Of a stretch of DNA of 12,854 bases, positions 1 to 9,166 are shown piece by piece (the first letter of the stretch is position 1; every line of letters begins with the position of its first letter). The translations under genes were made by a program, and so were the position numbers. This DNA comes from CAZOAR01 sp964577985. GTDB lineage: Bacteria > Gemmatimonadota > CAZMKB01 > CAZNLH01. Under the pieces are notes generated by a model. The model made no database searches and had not been told where the DNA came from. It saw nothing but the letters and a program-made list of their open reading frames with translations. The stretch covers positions 1 to 12,854 of the forward strand of contig CAZOAR010000058.1 in the NCBI GenBank assembly GCA_964577985.1, written 5' to 3'.

Positions 1-345
1 GCGGTACGTGTCCGGTTCGACGAGCCTCAGCGGATAAGGTTCATGCTCAAGTTCATGGCCCATATTCAGATAGATTCCGGCCAGTTACGTGAACAGATCT
101 TCGATCTCTTCGAGGGTGTGGCGGTCCGCTTTTTCTCATCGTTTCAGAAAGCTCTGCCCGATCTCTCTCACGCGGAGCTCTTCTGGCGGTTCAAGTTCAT
201 GCTTGGCGTCATGCATACGATTGTGGCGCAACCTCCTTTTCACAGGCAGAGGTTCTTCAAGGAGCCGGAGCCGGACCTGGAGGGGATCCTCGCTCAGACG
301 ATTCCCTTCCTTGTCGCAGGCTTTCAAGCGCCGAAGACAAGATGA
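1..345 (+). CDS. TetR/AcrR-family regulator, C-terminal part (5' end outside window)
   Basis: The reading frame is open from base 1 to a TGA at 343-345, giving about 114 residues of ligand-binding/dimerisation domain; the DNA-binding helix-turn-helix lies upstream of the window. The helical segment around LFWRFKFMLGVMHTIVA resembles the TetR_C_30-type C-terminal domain found in CecR-like repressors (recognised from memory, not searched). The gene sits 19 nt before an outer-membrane factor gene and reads in the same direction, the usual layout for a repressor that controls a drug-efflux operon. The inferred role is ligand-relieved repression of the downstream pump. The inducer cannot be deduced. 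An internal ATG at 43 is not a credible start because the frame continues upstream. Confidence 0.8.
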   Translation, partial: AVRVRFDEPQRIRFMLKFMAHIQIDSGQLREQIFDLFEGVAVRFFSSFQKALPDLSHAELFWRFKFMLGVMHTIVAQPPFHRQRFFKEPEPDLEGILAQTIPFLVAGFQAPKTR

Positions 346-364
346 GCCCGTGGCGTTTACGACC

Positions 365-1774
365 ATGATAAAGAGATCCGGCATTCTTCTGACGGGTATC
401 CTCCTCGTCTCGTGCGCCTCCGCGCCGCATGAAATGGATATCGAGCCCGATGTCAGCGTGCCCGACGATCGCCTGCTGATTGACGAATTCACCGCGGAGG
501 TCGATTCCGCGTGGTGGTCGGAGTTCAATGACGAACAATTGAACCAGATTCTCGGAGAGGCGTTCGACAACAACTACGATCTGGCAATTGCCGCCGCGAA
601 CCTTGACGCGGCAGCAGCCCAGGCGAAAATCGCGGGGGCGCCGGTATATCCACAGGCGGATCTTTCGTTCAGCGAGTCGAGGAGAAAACAGAACTTCATA
701 GGGTTTCCGATCCCTGGAGCGGGAAGGACGGTTCTCAGCAGCACCAGTGATTCATATGGTGTCTCCATGAACGTCAGCTGGGAGCTCGATCTCTGGGGGA
801 GACTGCGCGCGGGTCAGGCCCAGGCGGTGGCCCGGATGCAGGCCGCCGAAGCCGATTATATAGCGGCGCGACTCTCTCTGGCCGCTCAGGTCACCAAGGT
901 CTGGTTTGCGGCGATAGAGGCTCAGGGGCAACTCGAACTCTCGCAGGCGACGGTGGACAACTGGCGTCTTTCTCGCGATCGTGTAGAGAGGCGCTACCAG
1001 AGTGGACTGGCTCAATCGCTCGATCTCCGCCTGTCGCGTTCAAGCCTCTCTGTGGCCGAGGCGAACCTGAGTTCGATCAGACTGCAGCGTGACAGCGTGA
1101 TACGCCAGCTCGAGACGCTGCTGAGAAGATACCCCTCCGCGAGTCTTGCTCCAGGTACACTGCTCCCCGAGGTCTCGAGAGAGATCCCCGCTGGCCTGCC
1201 CGCCGACCTGCTCCTCCGCAGGCCGGACCTGGCGGCGGCCGAAAGGCGCCTTGCAGCTTCATACTCCGGTGTGTCAAGCGCGCGGAGGGCGCTCCTGCCG
1301 CGGATCAGTCTGACCGGCTCCGGCGGGAGGTCGAGCGACGAACTGGGAAACCTTCTCAACGGAGACTTCAATGTCTGGAGCCTTGCGGGGGGTCTGTTGC
1401 AGCCACTCTTCCAGGGTGGACGATTGCGGGCGAACGTGAAGCTGGCCAGATCGCAGGCGGACGCCGCGCTGGCGGCATATCAGCGTGCCGTTCTCTTGGC
1501 GTTCGCGGAGGTGGAGAACGCGCTGGCGAGCGAGCGATATCTGAATGATCGCGAGGCAGCCTTGAAGGAAGCAACAACCCAGGCCATCGCCGCACGTGGT
1601 CTGGCGGAGGAGCAGTATAACAGGGGCCTGATAGACTTCGTAACGATGCTGGAAGCGCAGCGATCCGCCTACCGGAACGAGCAGCAACTGCTCACGGTAC
1701 GGCGCCAGCGCCTTGACGCCAGGGTGGACCTTTACCTGGCGCTTGGTGGTGGATTTTCGCGAACGATGAATTGA
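365..1774 (+). CDS. RND efflux outer-membrane factor lipoprotein (NodT/OprM-like)
   Basis: This 469-residue protein is the TolC-like channel that crosses the outer membrane and periplasm for the pump. It starts with a lipoprotein signal, MIKRSGILLTGILLVSC, with lipobox LVSC and lipidated Cys17; the next residue is Ala, so outer-membrane sorting is expected. Two outer-membrane efflux (OEP) repeats are visible: one with SGLAQSLDLRLSRSSL near residue 212, and one with RGLIDFVTMLEAQRSAYRNE near residue 420. The NodT-type signature LPADLLLRRPDLAAAERRLA lies near residue 278. The frame is open back to 89, but that part overlaps the TetR gene in another frame and precedes the signal peptide, so I place the start at ATG 365. 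An in-frame GTG at 350 is an alternative; neither has a strong ribosome site, so coupling to the TetR gene is likely. The adaptor gene follows 29 nt downstream. Confidence 0.93.
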   Translation: MIKRSGILLTGILLVSCASAPHEMDIEPDVSVPDDRLLIDEFTAEVDSAWWSEFNDEQLNQILGEAFDNNYDLAIAAANLDAAAAQAKIAGAPVYPQADLSFSESRRKQNFIGFPIPGAGRTVLSSTSDSYGVSMNVSWELDLWGRLRAGQAQAVARMQAAEADYIAARLSLAAQVTKVWFAAIEAQGQLELSQATVDNWRLSRDRVERRYQSGLAQSLDLRLSRSSLSVAEANLSSIRLQRDSVIRQLETLLRRYPSASLAPGTLLPEVSREIPAGLPADLLLRRPDLAAAERRLAASYSGVSSARRALLPRISLTGSGGRSSDELGNLLNGDFNVWSLAGGLLQPLFQGGRLRANVKLARSQADAALAAYQRAVLLAFAEVENALASERYLNDREAALKEATTQAIAARGLAEEQYNRGLIDFVTMLEAQRSAYRNEQQLLTVRRQRLDARVDLYLALGGGFSRTMN

Positions 1775-1789
1775 GACAGAAAAGGGACC

Positions 1790-1794
1790 AGGAG
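1790..1794 (+). promoter_or_regulatory. Shine-Dalgarno AGGAG deciding the adaptor start
   Basis: AGGAG lies 9 nt upstream of ATG 1804 and favours this ATG over the in-frame TTG at 1771, which would overlap the end of the outer-membrane factor gene. Confidence 0.75.
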
Positions 1795-1803
1795 AAAACA
1801 CGT

Positions 1804-3009
1804 ATGGCCGATAGACGAAAATATCTTATCCCGCTACTGGTCCTGGCGATCAGCGTCTTCGGGGCGATCATCATCGTGGCCTCGCGGCCGGACGTCAAGC
1901 CGGCGCCTCCCGACTCCGCGCCAAAGATCATCCGCGCGACGACTGTGAGAAAAGAGAACGTTCGGATGACCGTGCACTCGCAGGGGACGGTCACTCCACG
2001 TACGGAGAGCGCTCTGGTATCGCAGGTCTCCGGGATCATTACGTCCGTATCACCATCCTTTGCCGCTGGCGGCTTCTTCGACGAAGGGGATATCCTTGTT
2101 ACGCTCGATCCCAGAGACTATCGGTTCGCGCTGACGCGGGCCGAGGACCAGGTCGCGCAGGCGGAACTCGCGCTGCAAATCGAGGAGGAGCAGGGCGAGG
2201 TCGCGAGAGAGGAATGGGGGGAGCTGAACGATGGTGACATACCGGAGCTCGTTGCAAGGGAACCTCAGCTCCGGAGGGCGCGGACGGCACTGGAGGCGGC
2301 TCGATCGGGTGTGCTTCAAGCGAAGCTGAACCTCGAAAGGACCAGGCTGAAGGCGCCATTCAAAGGCCGCGTGCGCCTCAAGAATGTGGATGTGGGGCAG
2401 TTCGTCACACCAGGGATGCCGGTCGCCACTATCTACGCGGTCGATTACGCGGAGGTTCGTCTCCCCATACCCGACTCGGACCTCGCCTTCCTCGATACTC
2501 CTCATGACCTGGCGGGAGAGGAGAGTGACCGGGAAAGAACACGGGTCACCCTCAGGTCGACATTCGCGGGAGAAGAATATGAATGGGAGGGTTATCTGGC
2601 ACGCGTGGAGGGGGAGGTAGACCCGAGGAGCCGAATGATCCACGCGGTCGCCAGGGTTGACAATCCTTATGCGGTGGGGCTTGATTCTGAGCGCCCACCG
2701 CTGACCGTCGGCATGTTCGTCGACGCGGAGATCGAGGGGAGGACTGTCGACGGGTTGTTCATCGTACCGCGTTCAGCTCTTCGGGATAACGACCAGGTCC
2801 TTGTCGTCGACGCGGCAGAGCGGTTGAGGTTCAGGTCAGTCGAGCCGTTCCGCTTCGATTCCGGCAAGGTATATCTGAAATCAGGCCTGAAGGATGGTGA
2901 ACGGGTGTGCATATCTCCACTGCCTGCCGTCGTGGACGGCATGTCGGTCCGGGTCTTCAAGGAGACAGAGCATTCTGACGAAGGAGCAGGAACGGGAGCG
3001 GAAGGATGA
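1804..3009 (+). CDS. RND efflux periplasmic adaptor (HlyD/AcrA-type membrane fusion protein)
   Basis: This 401-residue adaptor links the inner-membrane pump to the outer-membrane channel. The N-terminus has one hydrophobic segment (LIPLLVLAISVFGAIIIVA, about residues 8-26) with no lipobox Cys, so it is probably an uncleaved inner-membrane anchor. The first lipoyl half begins near residue 57 (VHSQGTVTPR) and includes GDILVTLDPRDY. A charged, Ala/Glu/Arg-rich helical hairpin covers about residues 98-175. The second lipoyl half follows near residue 180 (RLKAPFKGRVRLKNVDVGQ), then the beta-barrel (VRLPIPDSDLAFL near 218) and a membrane-proximal region. The stop codon overlaps the pump start (ATGA, 3006-3009), a sign of translational coupling. 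Substrate cannot be inferred. Confidence 0.94.
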   Translation: MADRRKYLIPLLVLAISVFGAIIIVASRPDVKPAPPDSAPKIIRATTVRKENVRMTVHSQGTVTPRTESALVSQVSGIITSVSPSFAAGGFFDEGDILVTLDPRDYRFALTRAEDQVAQAELALQIEEEQGEVAREEWGELNDGDIPELVAREPQLRRARTALEAARSGVLQAKLNLERTRLKAPFKGRVRLKNVDVGQFVTPGMPVATIYAVDYAEVRLPIPDSDLAFLDTPHDLAGEESDRERTRVTLRSTFAGEEYEWEGYLARVEGEVDPRSRMIHAVARVDNPYAVGLDSERPPLTVGMFVDAEIEGRTVDGLFIVPRSALRDNDQVLVVDAAERLRFRSVEPFRFDSGKVYLKSGLKDGERVCISPLPAVVDGMSVRVFKETEHSDEGAGTGAEG

Positions 3010-6000
3010 ACCGTGCGATAGGCTGGTTCGCAGAAAACAGCGTCGCGGCGAATCTGTTGATGATCACCGTGCTCGCGGCCGGGATTCTATCGGTCTCACA
3101 GATCAAGCTCGAAGTCTTTCCGGAATTCTCAGTGGACATGGTCAGGGTATCTGTTCCCTATCTCGGAGCCGCTCCGGAGGAGGTGGAGGAGGGTGTGTGC
3201 GTCCGCATCGAGGAGGCGATCCAGGACCTCGATGGGATCAAGAAGATCACCTCCACCGCGTCGGAAGGCCTGGGCACCGTTAGCGTCGAGGTGCAGACGG
3301 GTCACGACACAAGATCGCTCATGGATGACATCAAATCCCGGGTCGATGGTATATCCACCTTCCCGAAAGAGACGGAACAGCCTGTCGTGCAGGAAATCCT
3401 GAACCGGCGGCAGGTCATCAACGTGGCCGTGTCGGGCCAGACAGACGAGAAGAGCCTGAAGTCGATGGGCGAACTCATCCGGGACGAACTGCTGGACCTG
3501 CCCGAGATAAGCCAGGTGGAACTGACCATGGCGCGGCCCTATGAAATCTCCATCGAGGTGTCCGAGGCATCACTGCGACGTTATGGCCTCACCTTCGACG
3601 AGATAGCCCGCGCGGTACGCTCGTCTTCCCTCGATCTGCCCGGTGGCTCGATCAAGACGGAAGGAGGAGAGATATCGCTGCGCACAAAGGGGCAACTCTA
3701 CAACGGCAGAGAGTTCGAGAAGTTGGTCCTGCGCTCCTTTCCAGATGGAACCAGGCTAAGGCTCGGCGATGTTGCGACGGTGGTCGACGGCTTCGCTGAG
3801 ACCGATCAATCCGCGCGGTTCGACGGTGAGCCCACGGTGCTTGTGCAGATCTTCAGGGTGGGAGACGAGAGCGCACTGACAGTGGCGGATGCGGTCAAGG
3901 AGTACATCGCGGGGGCACAGCTGCGTATGCCCGAGGGAATCCATCTGACCACCTGGCAGGATGATTCACTGATACTCAGAGACAGGCTCAGCCTTCTCCT
4001 TCGCAACGGCAGGAATGGCTTCATCCTCGTTTTTCTCGCACTCGCGCTCTTTCTGCGCATAAGCCTCGCGTGGTGGGTGACCGCTGGCATGATTGTCTCG
4101 TTCTTCGGCGCCTTCTGGGCGATGCCCTCCTTTGACGTGTCGCTGAACATGGTATCTCTTTTCGCATTCATACTTGTCCTTGGAATTGTGGTGGACGACG
4201 CCATAGTGGTGGGGGAGAACGTATATACGCACGTGGAGAATGGAAAGAAACCCCTGCGTGCTGCTATCGATGGCACGCGGGAAGTCGCGGTCCCGGTAGT
4301 CTTTGCGGTTCTCACAACGGTGGCTGCATTCACCCCGCTCCTCTCGGTAGATGGATTCATGGGCAAGATCATGCGTGTGATACCCATAATCGTGATATCG
4401 ACACTCCTCTTTTCACTTACTGAATCCATCCTTATCCTCCCCGCACATCTGTCCCATTCAAGGGGGAGCAGGAAGGGGCGAAAGTCGGGGGGATGGATAT
4501 GGTGGCAGGCCTTCCAGGATCGCCTGGCGCTCAGGATAAAAACGTTCAGCGAGGTCCAGTATAGAAACGTGCTCGACATGGCCCTGCGCTGGCGGTATCT
4601 CTCTGTATCCTCAGGGCTCGGCATACTCATCCTGACTGCTGGAATGGTCGCGGGTGGATGGATAGGTTTTACGTTCATGCCTGATATCGAGGCGGATAAC
4701 GTTGTTGCCTTGATCACCATGCCTCAGGGCACTCCGGCCGAGGGGACGGCCCGGGCGGTGAGGAAGCTGGAGGAGAACGCGAGGGCGTTACAGGCGGAAT
4801 ACGACGACGATAGAGGAGGTCCGATACAGCATCTCCTCGCGTCTGTCGGCGACCAGCCCTACCGTTCCCGTCGCGGCCCAGCACCCGGTAGAGGCTCCTT
4901 CAGCGGTTCCAATCTCGGGGAGGTAAACCTGCAGCTGATCTCTTCGGAGGAGAGGGATGTTACCAGTTCCGACCTGGCTCGTCGCTGGCGAGAGCTGGTC
5001 GGCGCGATTCCTGACGCGGAGGAAGTCGTATTCACCTCCTCTCTCTTCTCGATGGGTGAGGCCATAAACGTTCAGCTCGCAGGGGCTGATTATGAGGAGC
5101 TGCAGCTTGCGGCGAATGAGCTCAAGGCCAGGATAGCCGAGTATCCGGGTGTGTTTGACATCGCAGATTCGTACCGGGAAGGGAAAAAGGAGATCAAACT
5201 GAAGATAAAGCCCGAGGCCGAAACCCTGGGGCTGTCACTCTCCGGGCTGGCACGACAGGTGCGTCAGGCCTTCTATGGTGAGGAGGCTCAGCGGATCCAG
5301 CGTGGTCGCGATGACATACGTGTCATGGTGAAATACCCGAAAGAGGAGCGCAAGACGCTTGGTGACCTGGAGAACATGCGTATCCGCATACCGGGTGGCG
5401 GCGAGGTGCCTTTCTCCAGGGCGGCCGAGGTCACAACGGGTGTCGGGTTCGCTTCCATAAACCGAACGGACCGCAAGAGGACGATAAACATCACGTCGGA
5501 TGTAGATCTGAGCAAAGCAGATCCTGATGAGATTGTGGCGGACATAGTCGACAATGTAATGCCTCCCCTGCTCGAGAAGTACCAGGGGATAAGTTATTCA
5601 CTCGAGGGGGAACAATCCGAGCAGCAGGACACCCTCGCCAGTCTGGGCCGGGGATTCCTCTTCGCGTTGCTCCTCATCTATATCCTGCTCGCGATCCCGT
5701 TTCGATCGTATTCGCAGCCGTTGATCATCATGAGCGCCATTCCGTTCGGTCTGGTAGGAGCCGTCTGGGGGCATGTCCTCATGGGGATGGACCTGACGAT
5801 TATTTCTGGTTTCGGGATCGTGGCCTTAACGGGTGTAGTTGTCAACGACAGTCTGGTCATGGTCGACTTCATCAACAGGGCGCGAGCCACGGGTGTGTCA
5901 CTCCACGAAGCGATACGAAACGCTGGTGTGGCGAGGTTCAGACCGATCATGCTTACCTCCCTGACCACCTTCGCCGGGTTGACGCCGCTCCTCCTCGAGA

Positions 6001-6170
6001 GGAGCCTTCAGGCGCAGTTTCTTATTCCGATGGCCACGTCGCTCGCGTTTGGTGTTGTCTTCGCCACCCTCATAACGTTGATACTGGTGCCATCGTGTTA
6101 CAGCATCCTGGAGGACGTGAGAGCTGGTGCCGTAAGGCTATATGAGAGGATGCAGGACAGGCCGGCATGA
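3006..6170 (+). CDS. RND (AcrB/HAE1-like) efflux pump, inner-membrane permease
   Basis: This 1054-residue protein is close to the usual length for an AcrB-type proton-driven exporter. It shows the two-fold RND layout: TM1 near residues 12-30, a first large periplasmic domain, a TM2-TM6 cluster from about residue 337, then TM7 near 535, a second periplasmic domain, and a final TM cluster from about residue 890. TM4 carries GIVVDDAIVVGENV with the paired aspartates D397-D398 used for proton relay. The TM10 motif reads VVVNDSLVMVDFIN (N947, D948), so the lysine that pairs with these aspartates in AcrB appears to be Asn. A basic linker (RGSRKGRKSGG) joins the two halves near residue 487. A GGAG about 7 nt upstream of the ATG may serve as ribosome site. 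The drug-type HAE family is more likely than the metal-type HME family, but the substrate is unknown. Confidence 0.95.
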   Translation: MNRAIGWFAENSVAANLLMITVLAAGILSVSQIKLEVFPEFSVDMVRVSVPYLGAAPEEVEEGVCVRIEEAIQDLDGIKKITSTASEGLGTVSVEVQTGHDTRSLMDDIKSRVDGISTFPKETEQPVVQEILNRRQVINVAVSGQTDEKSLKSMGELIRDELLDLPEISQVELTMARPYEISIEVSEASLRRYGLTFDEIARAVRSSSLDLPGGSIKTEGGEISLRTKGQLYNGREFEKLVLRSFPDGTRLRLGDVATVVDGFAETDQSARFDGEPTVLVQIFRVGDESALTVADAVKEYIAGAQLRMPEGIHLTTWQDDSLILRDRLSLLLRNGRNGFILVFLALALFLRISLAWWVTAGMIVSFFGAFWAMPSFDVSLNMVSLFAFILVLGIVVDDAIVVGENVYTHVENGKKPLRAAIDGTREVAVPVVFAVLTTVAAFTPLLSVDGFMGKIMRVIPIIVISTLLFSLTESILILPAHLSHSRGSRKGRKSGGWIWWQAFQDRLALRIKTFSEVQYRNVLDMALRWRYLSVSSGLGILILTAGMVAGGWIGFTFMPDIEADNVVALITMPQGTPAEGTARAVRKLEENARALQAEYDDDRGGPIQHLLASVGDQPYRSRRGPAPGRGSFSGSNLGEVNLQLISSEERDVTSSDLARRWRELVGAIPDAEEVVFTSSLFSMGEAINVQLAGADYEELQLAANELKARIAEYPGVFDIADSYREGKKEIKLKIKPEAETLGLSLSGLARQVRQAFYGEEAQRIQRGRDDIRVMVKYPKEERKTLGDLENMRIRIPGGGEVPFSRAAEVTTGVGFASINRTDRKRTINITSDVDLSKADPDEIVADIVDNVMPPLLEKYQGISYSLEGEQSEQQDTLASLGRGFLFALLLIYILLAIPFRSYSQPLIIMSAIPFGLVGAVWGHVLMGMDLTIISGFGIVALTGVVVNDSLVMVDFINRARATGVSLHEAIRNAGVARFRPIMLTSLTTFAGLTPLLLERSLQAQFLIPMATSLAFGVVFATLITLILVPSCYSILEDVRAGAVRLYERMQDRPA

Positions 6171-6172
6171 TG

Positions 6173-6203
6173 GTCCTCAATCCGCGAGGTTGATTCGGAG
6201 GAC
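6173..6203. terminator. Hairpin between convergent genes, possible terminator
   Basis: GTCCTC at 6173-6178 pairs with GAGGAC at 6198-6203. An inner AATC/GATT pairing extends the stem to about 10 bp with a small bulge. It lies in the 65-nt gap between the pump stop and the convergent fusion-gene stop, where a bidirectional terminator is expected. Neither side has a convincing U-tract, so Rho-independent function is uncertain. Confidence 0.35.
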
Positions 6204-6235
6204 TATTCCGTCGCGGTCCCGTCTCGTCCGGCACG

Positions 6236-9160
6236 CTACTGACCTCTGAGCGTTGCCAGTTGTTCCAGCTTTTCAGTGGCATGGGGCTCGCCCGGGAAGG
6301 CGGCGAGGACCTTCTCGAGTTGCGATTTTGCCTCGTCCCGCATTCCTTTAGCGGCGTAGAAGCCCGCCAGCCAGTATCGATTGCTCTCGTGTCCCGGTTC
6401 CACTCTCATCGCGTATTGCAGTTCCCTGATCGCATCATCTATCTCTCTCCTCTGCCAGTGACACATGGCCAGCCTGTAATGGGCAAAATAGAAGTTCGGA
6501 TCAGACGCTATGATGCTCGCGAATTCGCTCTCCGCTTTTCCTTTTCTCCCCTGCAGCCAGTCGAGCACCGCGATGTTGTATCTGGCCTGGCTGAGTAGGA
6601 GCCTTGCGCTCTTATCGTCCGGGTTCAGGCTCACCGCCTCCATTCCTTCACGGGAGGCATCCTGGAAATCGCGTCTCAGGAAGGCGAGGTAGCCGTTGTT
6701 GATCCTGTTGGCTACCTCGAACTCCAGGGATATACGGCTGGTGTTGTATGCCACTTCTTCCTCGGTCTCGCCGAGGTTGGTCACATAAGGAAGAACCGTG
6801 CAGCCGAACGCCCTCATCTCGGCTACTCTCTCCATCCATGGATCGTCATTCCAGTATCGTCGAAAGTTCCGCGCGGCTGAGAAGGCGAGATACGGGTGAT
6901 CGTCACTGTGGACAGGGCCATCCCCGCAGTACTCCGCGAGCGCGTCCTCGTCCAGAAGAAAGCAGTTGAGGTGTGTGTAGACATCTTCAAGATCCACCCG
7001 GGCAAGGTCATCGCGGATCGCTGGCACCGCCATGCGATCACGAAACTTCTCGAAATCGAGGCTCAGTTTCTCCTGCGTCCCGATCAAGACCATGTGCTTG
7101 TTCAGATCGTTATTAGCCCGCCACAGAGTCGCGTGCGGGAAGACATCGCGGAACGACCTGAAGATCATCTTCAGGTCATTGGTGGAAATCAGAAATATCG
7201 GCATCCACACAGACATCACTCCACCCTCGGTGAGTCTCTCCCGGCACTGCCTGAAGAAATCCATGCTGTAGAGGCTCGCGTTGCCCTGAAAACCCGGGTG
7301 AACGGAGTCGTCCATTATGATATCGTACTGCTGGTCTGCGGCACGTACGAATGCGCGGGCGTCCTGTATATACACGCTGAATCGGGGATCGGAAAAGACA
7401 TCGTGGTTGACCTCTCTGAAATTTTTCTTCGCCATCTTCAGGATGCCACTGACGAGCTCTACGCAATGGATCTCCTCGAGGTCATATCGGCTTAGAGACC
7501 AGCATGTCCCGCCGCTTCCCATACCTATCGTCAGGGCCCTTTCCGGCTGAGTCCCGTTCTGGGCCTCATAGATGAGCATAGGCAGGTGGGCCTGTGTTAT
7601 CTGGGTGGTCTCCAGGGGACGGCCCGTCCCTGCTACGTCACTCCCGTCCACCTGGATGAGCTTCGCGTCGTCCGCGAATGTTCTGCTCACGGTCACCGTG
7701 CTGCCGACCCCTTCGTAATAGTCGACTACATGCCATCCCTCGCCTTTCGTTATGTCACCCCTGGCGATGCACCATGGCTGGAAGACGACCGTGTGTGGCG
7801 TGAGCATATACGCCCCGCCGGCCAGCAGTGCCAGCAGGACCGCTATGACCGCCTTCCTCGATAAGAGCAGATCAGGGTGGGCAACCACGACGGCCATGCC
7901 TAACGTTATGTTGATCAGGGCCAGTGACAGGACGCTTGTCTGCATCCCCAGGAGGGGTATGAGAATGAATCCTCCCGCGAAGGCACCGAATATGGAGCCG
8001 GCGGTATCAAGACAGCCGATCTTGCCGATACGCCGGCCGAGTTCGCGAAGGTTGCCGGTGTAGATCTTGCCGACGAGCGGGAACGCCGAGCCCATGAGCG
8101 TCGTGGGCACAAGCATGAGGATCGCCAGCCACACCGCAGTGGTACCCGCCCAGTCGCTCCAGCTTGAGGGCTGGCCGAGCAATGTCGCAAATGCGTCCGA
8201 CGCAGAGAAGAGCGGCAGCAGGAGCAGTGCAGAAATCCCTATGCCAACCTCGATCCCTGCGAGCCAGGAGAGCAGGTCCCTGCGGCTGTCTACAAAGCGC
8301 GCTATGAGGAGGCTTCCGAGGGCAAGCCCGGCGATAAATGTGGCCACGACGAGGCTGTAAGCGTATGTGGTCGAAACGATGAGCGAGCCCGCGAGGATCC
8401 GCGTCCAGACGACCTCGTACGCGAGAGAGGTAAAGCCCTCGATGATGAATACCCAGAGGACCACTCGTATCACATGGCGCGGATAGGTCGTATCCGCTTC
8501 CTGCCCGGACACCGTGGAGTCCTCCCGGGCTGTCCCTGCCTCAGCATCGGGTGAATGTCCATGCATGAAGAAAGCGACAATGCCTGTAGATATGCTTATC
8601 GCCGCGGCAAGGTAGGATGTCTCTCGCACGCCGATGGCCTCGATGAGCAGAAAACCGGCCGAAAGTCCGCCGAGGACAGCGCCCCAGTTGTTGGCGGAAT
8701 AGAGAATCCCCACCCTCGAACCGAGCCTGCTCCTGTCCCGCACGAAATGTTTGACGACGACGGGTAGCGTAGCCCCCATCATCGTGGTGGGTATCAGCAG
8801 GAGACCAAACGACAGCGCGAATCGGATCAGGCCGGAGAAGTATATGTTCGTAGGCCACGTCTGGTAAAGGAAAACGTATGTTGAAGAAAGCCCCTCGTAC
8901 AGGAGTGGGAAGAGCAGCGCGAAGGCCCCGATACCGAGTTGCAGGATGCAGAAGAGTAGAAGCGGGCGGCCCCACCTGTCCACGAAACGGCCCCCGTAGT
9001 AACTCCCTATTGCGAGGCCGGCCATGAACGAGCTCAGAACCGTCGCGACCGCGAAGCTGGTGACACCAAAGAGGAGTGTAAGCATCCTCAACCACGCGAC
9101 CTGATATATCAGTGCGCTCGAGCCCGAAAGAAAGAACAGTACGATAAGGATAACTCTCAC
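6236..9160 (-). CDS. Fused MFS-like transporter / spermidine-synthase-like methyltransferase fold / TPR protein
   Basis: The protein has 974 residues when started at GTG 9160, which AGGAGG precedes by 6 nt; an in-frame TTG at 9181 would put that ribosome site inside the gene. Residues 1 to about 490 form a polytopic membrane part made of two similar halves: SGSSALIYQVAWLRML near residue 12 resembles EGFTSLAYEVVWTRIL near 241, and LIPTTMMGATLPVV resembles LVPTTLMGSAFPLV. Residues about 500-790 are spermidine-synthase-like: SAM-binding GMGSGG (546-551), acidic E568, DA at 600-601, and YDIIMDDSVHP with D617-D618. Residues about 810-965 hold around four TPR-like helical pairs. Such fusions are common in environmental bacteria, but their reaction is mostly unknown. 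The usual second Asp of the DSSDP-type motif is His621 here, so true aminopropyl transfer is doubtful. A promoter lies directly upstream. Confidence 0.9.
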   Translation of the reverse strand: MRVILIVLFFLSGSSALIYQVAWLRMLTLLFGVTSFAVATVLSSFMAGLAIGSYYGGRFVDRWGRPLLLFCILQLGIGAFALLFPLLYEGLSSTYVFLYQTWPTNIYFSGLIRFALSFGLLLIPTTMMGATLPVVVKHFVRDRSRLGSRVGILYSANNWGAVLGGLSAGFLLIEAIGVRETSYLAAAISISTGIVAFFMHGHSPDAEAGTAREDSTVSGQEADTTYPRHVIRVVLWVFIIEGFTSLAYEVVWTRILAGSLIVSTTYAYSLVVATFIAGLALGSLLIARFVDSRRDLLSWLAGIEVGIGISALLLLPLFSASDAFATLLGQPSSWSDWAGTTAVWLAILMLVPTTLMGSAFPLVGKIYTGNLRELGRRIGKIGCLDTAGSIFGAFAGGFILIPLLGMQTSVLSLALINITLGMAVVVAHPDLLLSRKAVIAVLLALLAGGAYMLTPHTVVFQPWCIARGDITKGEGWHVVDYYEGVGSTVTVSRTFADDAKLIQVDGSDVAGTGRPLETTQITQAHLPMLIYEAQNGTQPERALTIGMGSGGTCWSLSRYDLEEIHCVELVSGILKMAKKNFREVNHDVFSDPRFSVYIQDARAFVRAADQQYDIIMDDSVHPGFQGNASLYSMDFFRQCRERLTEGGVMSVWMPIFLISTNDLKMIFRSFRDVFPHATLWRANNDLNKHMVLIGTQEKLSLDFEKFRDRMAVPAIRDDLARVDLEDVYTHLNCFLLDEDALAEYCGDGPVHSDDHPYLAFSAARNFRRYWNDDPWMERVAEMRAFGCTVLPYVTNLGETEEEVAYNTSRISLEFEVANRINNGYLAFLRRDFQDASREGMEAVSLNPDDKSARLLLSQARYNIAVLDWLQGRKGKAESEFASIIASDPNFYFAHYRLAMCHWQRREIDDAIRELQYAMRVEPGHESNRYWLAGFYAAKGMRDEAKSQLEKVLAAFPGEPHATEKLEQLATLRGQ

Positions 9161-9166
9161 GGCAAA

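Noticed and set aside
89..364. N-terminal extension of the outer-membrane factor gene back to 89
   Set aside because: It overlaps the TetR gene in another frame, is Arg/Ser-rich like an out-of-frame translation, and would bury the lipoprotein signal peptide.
1..6170. Pump operon as a metal-efflux (CusCBA-like) system
   Set aside because: No Met- or His-rich metal-binding segments were seen in the adaptor or pump, and a TetR regulator heads the operon, which fits drug-type efflux better.
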